A model generated the notes under the pieces. That model had not been told where the DNA came from, did no database searches, and saw nothing but the letters and a program-made list of their open reading frames with translations. Made by a program: the position numbers and the translations under genes. Below, in pieces: positions 1 to 6,222 of a stretch of DNA of 11,440 nucleotides. Origin of the DNA: Methylococcaceae bacterium (GTDB taxonomy: Bacteria; Pseudomonadota; Gammaproteobacteria; Methylococcales; Methylomonadaceae); NCBI GenBank assembly GCA_947506075.1, contig CANNNN010000055.1, positions 1-11,440 on the forward strand, given 5' to 3'. Position 1 is the stretch's first letter, and each line of letters starts with the position of its first letter.

Positions 1-1032
1 CATAAATCCGGTGCGGCGGCGGAGTATTCCTTGGTTTCGTACCCGCACTACAATACCGGTTACATCACCAAAACCGAATACCGGGAAAATCTGCAACTGC
101 CCGGAGCGCCTTCCCAGCGTATCGTCGAGTTGGTTAAACAGCTGCAGGGATTTGAGGCTAAGCCGGAGCTGTTTATTCAACAAGTGCTGGACTATTTCCG
201 TCAGCAACATTTTCGCTACAGCTTGCAGCCGCCGTTGATGCCGAACAATCCTATTGAGAGTTTCCTGTTTGAAACCAAAACCGGTTTTTGCAACCATTAT
301 GCGACGGCGTTTGTTTATCTAATGCGAGCTGCCGATATTCCGGCGCGGGTAGTGGGCGGCTATCAGGGTGGGGAACTCAATGCGGTCGGCCAGTTTCTGG
401 AAATCAGGCAAGCCAACGCCCATGCCTGGGCGGAAGTCTGGCTTGATGGGAAGGGCTGGATCAGGGTCGATCCGACTACTGCGATTGCGCCTGACCGGAT
501 CGAACAGGATATTAATGTCCAAAAACAGGTCGAGACCGGTACAGTCAGTTTGACGCCTATGGCTGCGAATCAGCAAGACAATTCCTTGAGATTAAAGCAA
601 GCTGAACAGCTCTGGGATAATCTGGATTACCAATGGCAACGCAGGATAGTCCGGTATGGCACAGAAAATCAGGCGTTCCTGTTCTCATCAATGGGTATAG
701 TCAATCTGGTTGAAGTTGTGTTTTGGGTGGTAGCCTCAATTGGTCTGGCGATGCTGTTATTGGCTGTCTTGTTATTAAGGAATCTTCACAAACCCGAAGA
801 TCCGACTGTTGCGTTGTATCGGCAGTTTTGTCAAAAAATGGCAAAAGCTGGGGTGATTATCGGATTGGGCGAAGGCGCTAATGACTTTGCAGTCCGGGCC
901 AAGATACAGCAGCCGGAGCTTGGCGATCTGATTGATGAGATTACCCTGATTTTTGTCAGGCTACGCTACCAGCGGTCATTTTCTGAGTACGATTTGAAGT
1001 TGCTTAAAAAGCGTATAAAAGTTTTACCCTGA
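1..1032 (+). CDS. TgpA-type transglutaminase-like membrane protein, C-terminal part (5' end outside window)
   Basis: The frame is open from base 1, so only the last 343 codons are present. A papain-like transglutaminase core is visible: the catalytic Cys in TGFCNHYA (codon 289-291), His in NAHAWAEVW (421-423) and Asp in VDPTTAI (469-471), in the usual order and spacing. A single membrane segment follows (about 709-777, VEVVFWVVASIGLAMLLLAV). After it comes a cytosolic tail of about 85 residues resembling the DUF4129 tail of TgpA proteins. Family members have an N-terminal multi-spanning membrane domain, which would lie left of the window, and expose the transglutaminase core to the periplasm. 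They commonly follow moxR and DUF58 genes, which cannot be checked here. The physiological substrate is not known from sequence. The family assignment is firm; activity is inferred from the intact triad. Confidence 0.9.
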   Translation, partial: HKSGAAAEYSLVSYPHYNTGYITKTEYRENLQLPGAPSQRIVELVKQLQGFEAKPELFIQQVLDYFRQQHFRYSLQPPLMPNNPIESFLFETKTGFCNHYATAFVYLMRAADIPARVVGGYQGGELNAVGQFLEIRQANAHAWAEVWLDGKGWIRVDPTTAIAPDRIEQDINVQKQVETGTVSLTPMAANQQDNSLRLKQAEQLWDNLDYQWQRRIVRYGTENQAFLFSSMGIVNLVEVVFWVVASIGLAMLLLAVLLLRNLHKPEDPTVALYRQFCQKMAKAGVIIGLGEGANDFAVRAKIQQPELGDLIDEITLIFVRLRYQRSFSEYDLKLLKKRIKVLP

Positions 1033-1144
1033 AAAGCTTGGTGTTGGGCAACTGCTTTTTACGTTTGGCATACGAAAGGTTCCCTTTTCCATAGGAAGTA
1101 GCATGGGAATCAAACCGCTAAGTTGTTAACATTCTCGGCTTGTC

Positions 1145-1172
1145 ATTCAAACCAACAGGCATTGGTTTGAAT
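1145..1172. repeat. Perfect 11-bp inverted repeat upstream of the amidohydrolase gene
   Basis: The arms ATTCAAACCAA (1145-1155) and TTGGTTTGAAT (1162-1172) are exact reverse complements around the 6-nt centre CAGGCA. No T-run follows on either strand, so an intrinsic terminator is unlikely. It lies 54 bp before the amidohydrolase start codon, which fits an operator for a dimeric regulator or a 5'-UTR hairpin. The function is inferred from position only. Confidence 0.6.
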
Positions 1173-1226
1173 ATCGAACAGAAGATTCTCGCCAAATCAA
1201 TTTACCAACAATAACATTCCCTCCTA

Positions 1227-2450
1227 ATGAAAATTCCCTTGCGATTAATCTGTCAAATCAAGTTTTTTGTATTTTTAGCTATTGTCTCATCTCTGGCTAT
1301 TGCTCAAGAATCCGAGCAAATACCTTTGCTTATTCATGCCGCGCGCGTTTTTGATGGCAACAGCATCAGAACCAATACGTCGGTATTAGTGACCGGCGGT
1401 ATTGTCACCCGTATCGATACTCGCGAAGCTTTCAAGTCCAGCGATGCAAAGGTCATTGATTTGGGTGATGCAACCCTGTTGCCCGGCTTTATCGAATTAC
1501 ATGCGCATCTGGGCTATCAACATATTCCAGTTGATACGGTTCTAAAGCATGGTATTACCACGCTTCGAGATGTCGGCGGACCTTTGCACCAGCCTTATGG
1601 CGGTGACGGCAGCTTGCGCGTAATGACTTCCGGGCCGATTATTACCGCTGTGGACGGTTATCCGATTCCAGGTATGGGGGCTGAAAATATAGCAATAGCG
1701 GTATCTTCAGAACAACAAGCAAGAGAGACCGTCCGCACTCTTATTGACGGTGGCGCGGCTGTAATCAAGATTGCGCTGGAACCCGGCGGTGAAGTCGGCG
1801 CACCTTGGGCTTCAGGCCATCACCATCATCAGTCTGAGGCCGAACATCAAAGTCACCAGCACAAGACTGTGCCTATAAAAAAAACCTGGCCGTTATTGTC
1901 GGAAGCCATTGTTCGAGCGATAGTTGATGAAGCGCATAAACAAAGTCGTAAAGTGACCGCGCATCTAGGTGAGGCAACTGGTGCAAAGATTGCCGTTGCT
2001 GCCGGTGTCGATGAATGGACTCACATGCCTTGTGACTTGATTCCTGAGGTCTTGTTAAAAAGAGCAGTAGAGAAAAATGTAAAAATAGTCACGACACTGG
2101 ACACCTTATCAAAGTGTTCTGGTATTGCTCAAAATACCCATATTTGGTCGAAACTGGGCGGGGACGTCTTATACGGCGCAGAAATTGCGCACCCCGATAT
2201 TCCCTGGGGTATTGATGCTCACGAGCTTATGGCTATGCTGCACATGGCAAATATGCAGGCTATCGATGTCTTGCGTAGCGCAACATCAAAATCAGGTCAG
2301 TATTTAAATATCCCGTTGCTGGGCACCCTTCAATCCGGCGCGCCGGCTGATATGATTGCGGTGAAAGGCGACCCTACTCAGGCTTTTAAAATGCTGGAAT
2401 ATCCGGATTTGGTGATGTCGGGCGGAAAAGTAGTAGTCAACAATTTTTAG
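1227..2450 (+). CDS. Exported amidohydrolase-superfamily metal-dependent hydrolase with His-rich loop
   Basis: This 407-residue protein starts with a signal peptide: a hydrophobic stretch around residues 11-26, with likely cleavage after AIA27 or nearby. The start is chosen because it just precedes this signal; no good ribosome binding site is visible. The amidohydrolase core shows HAH (92-94) after strand 1, Lys181 in IKIALEPGG (the position that is carboxylated in related metallopeptidases), His246 in TAHLGE and His266 in WTHMP. The C-terminal part is the usual GTLQSGAPADMIAV strand. Where most relatives have GTD, carrying the catalytic Asp, this protein reads GAE (Glu319). A His-rich insertion (residues 198-212) sits in a loop after Lys181. 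Relatives cleave amide or ester bonds in dipeptides, lactones or cyclic ureas; the substrate here cannot be told. It probably acts in the periplasm and appears to be a single-gene unit. Confidence 0.85.
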   Translation: MKIPLRLICQIKFFVFLAIVSSLAIAQESEQIPLLIHAARVFDGNSIRTNTSVLVTGGIVTRIDTREAFKSSDAKVIDLGDATLLPGFIELHAHLGYQHIPVDTVLKHGITTLRDVGGPLHQPYGGDGSLRVMTSGPIITAVDGYPIPGMGAENIAIAVSSEQQARETVRTLIDGGAAVIKIALEPGGEVGAPWASGHHHHQSEAEHQSHQHKTVPIKKTWPLLSEAIVRAIVDEAHKQSRKVTAHLGEATGAKIAVAAGVDEWTHMPCDLIPEVLLKRAVEKNVKIVTTLDTLSKCSGIAQNTHIWSKLGGDVLYGAEIAHPDIPWGIDAHELMAMLHMANMQAIDVLRSATSKSGQYLNIPLLGTLQSGAPADMIAVKGDPTQAFKMLEYPDLVMSGGKVVVNNF

Positions 2451-2492
2451 GGGAAGGTGAGTGCGCTTTAATTCATCTTAAAAACCTCAGCT

Positions 2493-2619
2493 CCCCCCAG
2501 AGACACGAAGAGCACAGAGTAAAATCATTGCTTTGTAAAAAATATCCCTACACCCACTGGGTGAGCTATTGATAGGTTCTAATGCGTTGATTCTCTGTGA
2601 GCTCTGTGACTCTGTGGTG
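2493..2619. repeat. Imperfect inverted-repeat intergenic element, possibly a dispersed repeat
   Basis: The left part (2493-2520) reads CAGAGACACGAAGAGCACAGAG, and the right part (2591-2619) is close to its reverse complement, with CTCTGTGAGCTCTGTGACTC and a following TGTGG. Between them lies a small palindrome, CACCCACTGGGTG (2551-2563). The repeated CTCTGTG units resemble intergenic repeats that I recall from many bacterial genomes. The unit fills most of the gap between the amidohydrolase and pilU, so it may be a small non-coding mobile or REP-like element. Copy number elsewhere cannot be seen from here. Confidence 0.5.
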
Positions 2620-2673
2620 TGATGCTGCTTTTTAGGATACGTCAGTAATAAACCCAAACTAAATCGCTACGCT

Positions 2674-3831
2674 ATGGAATTAAAAGACTATTTAAATGCC
2701 CTCGTCAAAAATGATGGCTCCGACCTTTATTTAACTATAGGTGCGCCGCCAACTGCCAAATTTCAAGGTATTCTGGAGTCGTTGGAGGACGTTAAGTTGA
2801 CTCCTGCGCGACTAAAAGCTATCGCTTACAGTCTGATGGATGAAGAGCAGCAACAAGTATTTGAGCATGTTCTTGAAATGAACCTGGCTATTTCAGACCC
2901 TGAAATTGGCCGGTTCAGGGTCAATATTTTTAAGCAGCGTAACAGTTTTGCCCTGGTGATTCGCAACATCAAGCTGGATATTCCTAATGTTGATGACTTG
3001 GGGTTGCCATCCATACTGAAGAAATCCATCATGGAAAAACGCGGACTGATATTGTTTATCGGCGCAACGGGTTCGGGAAAATCAACTTCGTTGGCGGCGT
3101 TGATAGACTATCGCAACACTCATGCTGCAGGTCATATTATCACTATTGAAGATCCTATTGAGTTTCTTCATCCGCACAAGAAATCGCTGGTCAACCAGCG
3201 AGAAGTCGGGGTAGATACCTTGAGTTATGAAGATGCGCTCAAAAATACCCTGCGACAGGCACCCGATGTCATTTTGATCGGTGAAATCCGATCACGGGAG
3301 ACCATGGAGCATGCGCTGGCATTTGCAGAGACAGGGCATTTATGTATGTCAACGCTGCATGCCAATAACGCTAATCAGGCGCTAGACAGAATCATAAATT
3401 TCTTTCCGGAAGATCGCCGCAATCAATTATTACTGGATTTGTCGCTTAATCTGAAAGCTTTTGTCTCGCAGAGACTGCTGCCCACATTTGAAGGAAAACG
3501 AACTGCCGCGTTTGAAGTTTTATTGGATACACAGCTGATTCGAGATTTAATCCATAAAGGCGATATACATGGCATTAAGGAAGTCATGGAAAAATCAGAA
3601 CATGCTGGCATGCAGACTTTTGACAGTCATTTGTTAAAATTATTTAAGGAAGGTACGATTTCTCTGGAAGATGCGCTGCAAAACTCTGACTCGCCTAATA
3701 ATCTAAAATTAAAAATCAATCTGAGCGAAGGTTTCGGCTCTGTATCGCCAGGAACATCGATTGCTGATACAAATGTGGACGGGCTTGGTGGTTTATCGCT
3801 GCAGGCTATGCATAAAGATGAGGGGCGTTGA
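2674..3831 (+). CDS. pilU: PilU, PilT-family twitching-motility ATPase
   Basis: At 385 residues, the length matches PilU. It is a hexameric cytoplasmic secretion-type ATPase that assists PilT in retracting type IV pili. Motifs include the Walker A loop GATGSGKST (130-138), an Asp/Glu-rich segment IEDPIEF (158-164), Walker B VILIGEIR with Glu204, and the His box HLCMSTLHANNA (222-233). An N-terminal PAS-like PilT domain covers about residues 1-110. It is called PilU rather than PilT because the whole sequence, including the AFAETGHLC region, the DLIHKG-type end and the C-terminal extension past residue 340, follows Pseudomonas PilU as I remember it. No pilT lies next to it in the window, although pilT and pilU are often paired. 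The start ATG has no strong ribosome binding site. It is followed closely by a small gene on the same strand. Confidence 0.92.
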   Translation: MELKDYLNALVKNDGSDLYLTIGAPPTAKFQGILESLEDVKLTPARLKAIAYSLMDEEQQQVFEHVLEMNLAISDPEIGRFRVNIFKQRNSFALVIRNIKLDIPNVDDLGLPSILKKSIMEKRGLILFIGATGSGKSTSLAALIDYRNTHAAGHIITIEDPIEFLHPHKKSLVNQREVGVDTLSYEDALKNTLRQAPDVILIGEIRSRETMEHALAFAETGHLCMSTLHANNANQALDRIINFFPEDRRNQLLLDLSLNLKAFVSQRLLPTFEGKRTAAFEVLLDTQLIRDLIHKGDIHGIKEVMEKSEHAGMQTFDSHLLKLFKEGTISLEDALQNSDSPNNLKLKINLSEGFGSVSPGTSIADTNVDGLGGLSLQAMHKDEGR

Positions 3832-3867
3832 TGTTTTTTGTTACGGCTAACTTTAATTATTCACACT

Positions 3868-4071
3868 ATGAAATCACAATCAGACTTTCAAGACCAGGCA
3901 GGCTACCGAGATTATTTAAAGAGCTATTACGCCGGGCAAATTCTGCAAGGGTTAGTCGTTGCAGCAGATAACCATCTATTAACTAGGCAAGTAATGGCAG
4001 ATAAAGTTGATAAGGCGGTCTATCTGGCAGATCGGTTAATACGGACCTTAGAAAGTACTGATGAAGCTTAA
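3868..4071 (+). CDS. Small hypothetical protein downstream of pilU
   Basis: This 67-residue soluble protein is not recognised. It has no membrane segment or signal peptide, is rich in predicted helix (DYLKSYYAGQILQGLVVAAD and a later amphipathic segment), and ends in charged residues. The ATG at 3868 is preferred. The same frame is open upstream to a TTG at 3838, which would add ten residues (LRLTLIIHT-like) without a better ribosome binding site. It lies 36 bp after pilU on the same strand, so co-transcription is likely, and it ends 19 bp before a convergent gene. A role in pilus function is guilt by association only. Confidence 0.55.
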   Translation: MKSQSDFQDQAGYRDYLKSYYAGQILQGLVVAADNHLLTRQVMADKVDKAVYLADRLIRTLESTDEA

Positions 4072-4090
4072 TATTAGCCATAGTTACTGT

Positions 4091-4819
4091 TCAATGTAGT
4101 GCTGCGTGTATTGTAATCGCCAAGGGATTAATCCAGGGCAGTGCTGCCAGCAAGGCTAGTGCAATCATGAACAGGCCGATAGCCTGTTTGAATCGCTGCA
4201 TTCTGGACAACTTTGTCAATAAGCTGGTCATTATGCCAACGCCCATGACTGCCGGTAAAGTCCCTAGGCCGAAAAATAGCATAGTTAATGCGCTTTGGCT
4301 GATGTTTCCAGTTGTCGCGGCGAGCGCCAAAGCCGAGTAGACCAAACCGCACGGCAGCCATCCCCACACCATGCCAAAAAGATAGGCCTGGGTGCGATTT
4401 TTTACCGGGATCAGTTTACGCCCCCAGGGTTCGATAGTTTTCCAGAAGCGCACTCCGATTTTTTCAATATAGGCAAAGCGGGGAAACCATCCTGCAATAT
4501 AAAGTCCTGAGCCGGTCATGACAACTGCGGATAATAATTGCAGCAATCTATGGCCTGTGATTTCTCCTATCGGCAGGGTAATCAATACTTCAATGACGCC
4601 CGCTAAAGCCCCTGCCAGCGTGTAACTGGTAATGCGGCCAAAGTTGTAATTAAATACAAAGGGAATTAATCTGCTTTTGTTGTTCCGTATGTCTGGATTG
4701 AGGCTTAAAGTTAAGGTCCCGATTATTGAGCCGCACATACCAATGCAGTGCATGCTACTGAACAGTCCCATGGTAAAGGCGACTAGAGTAGAGGTGGTAA
4801 ATGCGAGATCAAATTCCAT
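4091..4819 (-). CDS. TauE/SafE (DsbD_2-like) family membrane protein with HCxGMCG motif
   Basis: This 242-residue integral membrane protein has about six hydrophobic segments. The first carries MHCIGMCG (His24, Cys25, Cys29). A later one carries WGWLPCGLVYSALALAA (Pro156, Cys157), near the second half of the fold. These paired Cys motifs are typical of the DsbD_2 / 'sulfite exporter TauE/SafE' group. Members are often found beside cytochrome cbb3 oxidase assembly genes and are thought to move copper or reducing equivalents across the inner membrane; the automatic 'sulfite exporter' name is not evidence for sulfite transport. It converges on the small gene after pilU with a 19-bp gap and no clear terminator. 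A CopZ-like gene is in the same window, about 6 kb away, but the two are not linked. A good promoter lies directly upstream. Confidence 0.85.
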   Translation of the reverse strand: MEFDLAFTTSTLVAFTMGLFSSMHCIGMCGSIIGTLTLSLNPDIRNNKSRLIPFVFNYNFGRITSYTLAGALAGVIEVLITLPIGEITGHRLLQLLSAVVMTGSGLYIAGWFPRFAYIEKIGVRFWKTIEPWGRKLIPVKNRTQAYLFGMVWGWLPCGLVYSALALAATTGNISQSALTMLFFGLGTLPAVMGVGIMTSLLTKLSRMQRFKQAIGLFMIALALLAALPWINPLAITIHAALH

Positions 4820-4836
4820 TTCGGCAAAAGGTTTAC

Positions 4837-4865
4837 AGTATAAAAAAGTAAGGGTGAGGATTCAA
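4837..4865 (-). promoter_or_regulatory. Sigma70-type promoter for the TauE/SafE-family gene
   Basis: Read on the minus strand, TTGAAT (4860-4865) and TATACT (4837-4842) are separated by 17 bp, and TATACT matches the -10 consensus at five of six bases. A start point near 4830 leaves a leader of only about 10 nt before the ATG at 4819, and no Shine-Dalgarno sequence is visible there. Translation may therefore be nearly leaderless. Confidence 0.55.
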
Positions 4866-5155
4866 AAGTATTGCTGTTAAACACAGGCAGTAATTGGGCT
4901 CCTCTTTTCATCCCAACGCGACTTATTGTAGCCTATAAATGAATGACGTTATGATCAGTTCATATTAAATCCTATGTTTGCTTAAAAGTCACCTGGTCAG
5001 CCAAAAGCAGGTTTATGTGTCATATGCCCTGTTTTTTCGTGTGAAATGCCAAAATAGTTCGGCTGTTGGCTTTTTTAAACCCTGTTGTCACGCCATTTTC
5101 CTGCTATTTACAGAGCACAAATAATTAATATTAAGCATTTATCATGCCATTTGTA
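4866..5155. other. Non-coding stretch between divergent genes
   Basis: No open frame of interest was found on either strand between the TauE/SafE-family promoter and the palindrome at 5156. The segment is AT-rich. It contains a weak hairpin GCCAA/TTGGC (5048-5070) followed by six T (5071-5076), which could be a poor plus-strand terminator but has no gene to serve. I see nothing else in it. Confidence 0.5.
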
Positions 5156-5183
5156 GCGACATATTGTCGCGCGTCAATATGTC
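5156..5183. promoter_or_regulatory. Nested palindrome, candidate operator upstream of the M41-like gene
   Basis: Two inverted repeats overlap. GCGACA-TAT-TGTCGC spans 5156-5170. GACATATTG (5158-5166) and CAATATGTC (5175-5183) form exact 9-bp arms around the 8-nt centre TCGCGCGT. The pair lies just before a promoter-like sequence (-35 at 5187), where a regulator could bind. The role is inferred from symmetry and position; I do not recognise the regulator. Confidence 0.5.
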
Positions 5184-5186
5184 ACA

Positions 5187-5215
5187 TTTTCAAGGCTGGC
5201 TTTAGTCAATAGAAT
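5187..5215 (+). promoter_or_regulatory. Promoter-like sequence for the leader of the M41-like gene
   Basis: TTTTCA (5187-5192) and TAGAAT (5210-5215) are spaced by 17 bp and match the sigma70 boxes at four and five of six positions. A start near 5222 would give a leader of about 108 nt before the ATG at 5330, containing the hairpins described separately. Confidence 0.4.
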
Positions 5216-5221
5216 ACCGCA

Positions 5222-5313
5222 ACTCTTGTATTTTCTCCTACCTAAAGAGATGAGAGTTGAAATGCTATATCCTTCCAGTTTAATGCGGTCAGCAGCCCTG
5301 ACCGCATCTTTTT
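5222..5313 (+). ncRNA. Candidate terminated leader RNA or small RNA
   Basis: From the predicted start to the terminator is about 92 nt. The 5' end can fold through CAACTCT (5219-5225) with AGAGTTG (5253-5259), beginning at or just before the predicted start, and the 3' end is a strong hairpin with a T-run. It matches no riboswitch class that I can recognise, including the cyclic-di-GMP classes. It could be an attenuated mRNA leader or an independent small RNA. Existence is inferred from structure and signals only. Confidence 0.3.
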
Positions 5314-5333
5314 ATCTACGGACGGAATCATGA
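5250..5333 (+). CDS. Possible 27-residue leader peptide overlapping the M41-like gene start
   Basis: An ATG at 5250 opens 27 codons (MRVEMLYPSS...) that end in TGA at 5331-5333. This stop overlaps the next ATG as ATGA, the arrangement seen in translational coupling. A second in-frame ATG at 5262 is also possible. Neither has a convincing ribosome binding site, though AAAGAG and GAGAG lie nearby. The frame contains the terminator hairpin, so a translating ribosome would disrupt it. There is no run of one amino acid as in classic biosynthetic attenuators. It may be chance. Confidence 0.22.
   Translation: MRVEMLYPSSLMRSAALTASFYLRTES
5283..5313 (+). terminator. Intrinsic terminator immediately before the M41-like gene
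   Basis: A perfect 10-bp stem, ATGCGGTCAG (5283-5292) and CTGACCGCAT (5298-5307), with the loop CAGCC, is followed by CTTTTT. It ends 16 bp before the ATG at 5330. No plus-strand gene ends upstream within 1.2 kb, so its likely job is attenuation of the downstream gene or termination of a small RNA. Confidence 0.7.
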
Positions 5334-6028
5334 AACGAAATTATCAAACTGAAATATCACACCCTATTAATGATTACGATTTGATCAGACAGACCGCTTT
5401 CCATGAAGCGGGTCACGCTGCCGGTATTTACCTTTACAATAAACAAAAACAGTTGCCCCCGGTGCATTTTCAGATCGCCATCAAGGCTTTAGATACCTTA
5501 ACAGACAGCCATTTAAACTCCCGGTCTTTGGATTATGGTAATTTATCCGCAGCCGTAGAAGGCGGCTTACTGATTCACAGCCTGCCAGTTGCATTGATTG
5601 AAAGTGTCCATTACTTTTCAGCAGCCGAACAAGACGCGTATAAGACCGCTTTTGAAGCAGATATGATCAATTTGCTAATCGGGCCTTTAGCCGAAGCAAA
5701 ATACGTAGCCCTTCGTGACAACGAGCAGTTTAATGCGCAACTCGTCAACATTAATGCCCTGCATAATTACGGCGGCACGTCGGATCTTAACAAGGTTTTT
5801 GAATATCTGAATATCTTTATCGCGGCCCGAAGTCGACATAAAGAAAAAATGGCTGAGCTGTTTGACAAGGCCTTTCAGTTTGTAAATTCACCTAGTCATT
5901 GGCAGGCCATTGAGCGATTGGCTGACTATATTCTTAATCACACCGAAAATGTAATCAGCTGTGAGGAGGCGATTGCGGTGTTATATGACAGCATAAGAGA
6001 GCCGTTTATTGCAGTCTGTCCTATTTGA
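5330..6028 (+). CDS. Stand-alone FtsH-type (M41-like) zinc metallopeptidase domain protein
   Basis: This is a 232-residue protein without signal peptide or membrane segment. HEAGH at residues 25-29 is an HExxH zinc site in an AFHEAGHAAG context typical of the FtsH protease domain. Further on, IGPLAEAKYVAL (117-128) resembles the GRxAEE helix of FtsH. GGTSDLNKV (148-156) resembles its GAxxDL segment, whose Asp (here Asp152) is the third zinc ligand. The AAA ATPase module and N-terminal membrane anchor of FtsH are absent, so it is a protease-domain-only relative, and about 80 residues between the two motif groups are unlike FtsH. It may be a regulatory or inactive relative. The ATG is set by the start of homology and a weak upstream GGA. 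The terminator just before it suggests attenuation. Domain recognition rests on motifs I can see; the cellular role is unknown. Confidence 0.7.
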   Translation: MKRNYQTEISHPINDYDLIRQTAFHEAGHAAGIYLYNKQKQLPPVHFQIAIKALDTLTDSHLNSRSLDYGNLSAAVEGGLLIHSLPVALIESVHYFSAAEQDAYKTAFEADMINLLIGPLAEAKYVALRDNEQFNAQLVNINALHNYGGTSDLNKVFEYLNIFIAARSRHKEKMAELFDKAFQFVNSPSHWQAIERLADYILNHTENVISCEEAIAVLYDSIREPFIAVCPI

Positions 6029-6222
6029 GGTGGTTGTTAATGACCAATATTTTCCAGTAAATTTATCTCTGACCTGCGGCGAATTGTCATTACAAATAAT
6101 TCAAAGTTAAGTGTGATGTAAATCGGTTATAGTTACGAGCACCCCATAAACCAATAAACTCCTCGAATATTTTATCTGGAACTAAGTGCGCCTTGAATAT
6201 CACCACTATCAATTTTGTTGGA

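Noticed and set aside
1080..1109. Two-tier inverted repeat TTCCC...TTCC-ATA-GGAA...GGGAA after the transglutaminase gene
   Set aside because: The arms are only 4-5 bp and no T-run follows; too weak to call a terminator or operator.
1217..1226. CCCTCCTA just before the amidohydrolase ATG
   Set aside because: It resembles the anti-Shine-Dalgarno, not the Shine-Dalgarno, sequence on the coding strand, so it is not a ribosome binding site; it may be chance.
3831..3974. Alternative 47-codon frame starting with TGATG overlap to pilU
   Set aside because: It overlaps the better-looking 67-residue frame and has an unusually Arg-rich, low-complexity translation; the stop-start overlap is probably chance.
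5048..5076. GCCAA/TTGGC hairpin followed by six T
   Set aside because: A five-pair stem with a 13-nt loop is weak, and no plus-strand gene precedes it.
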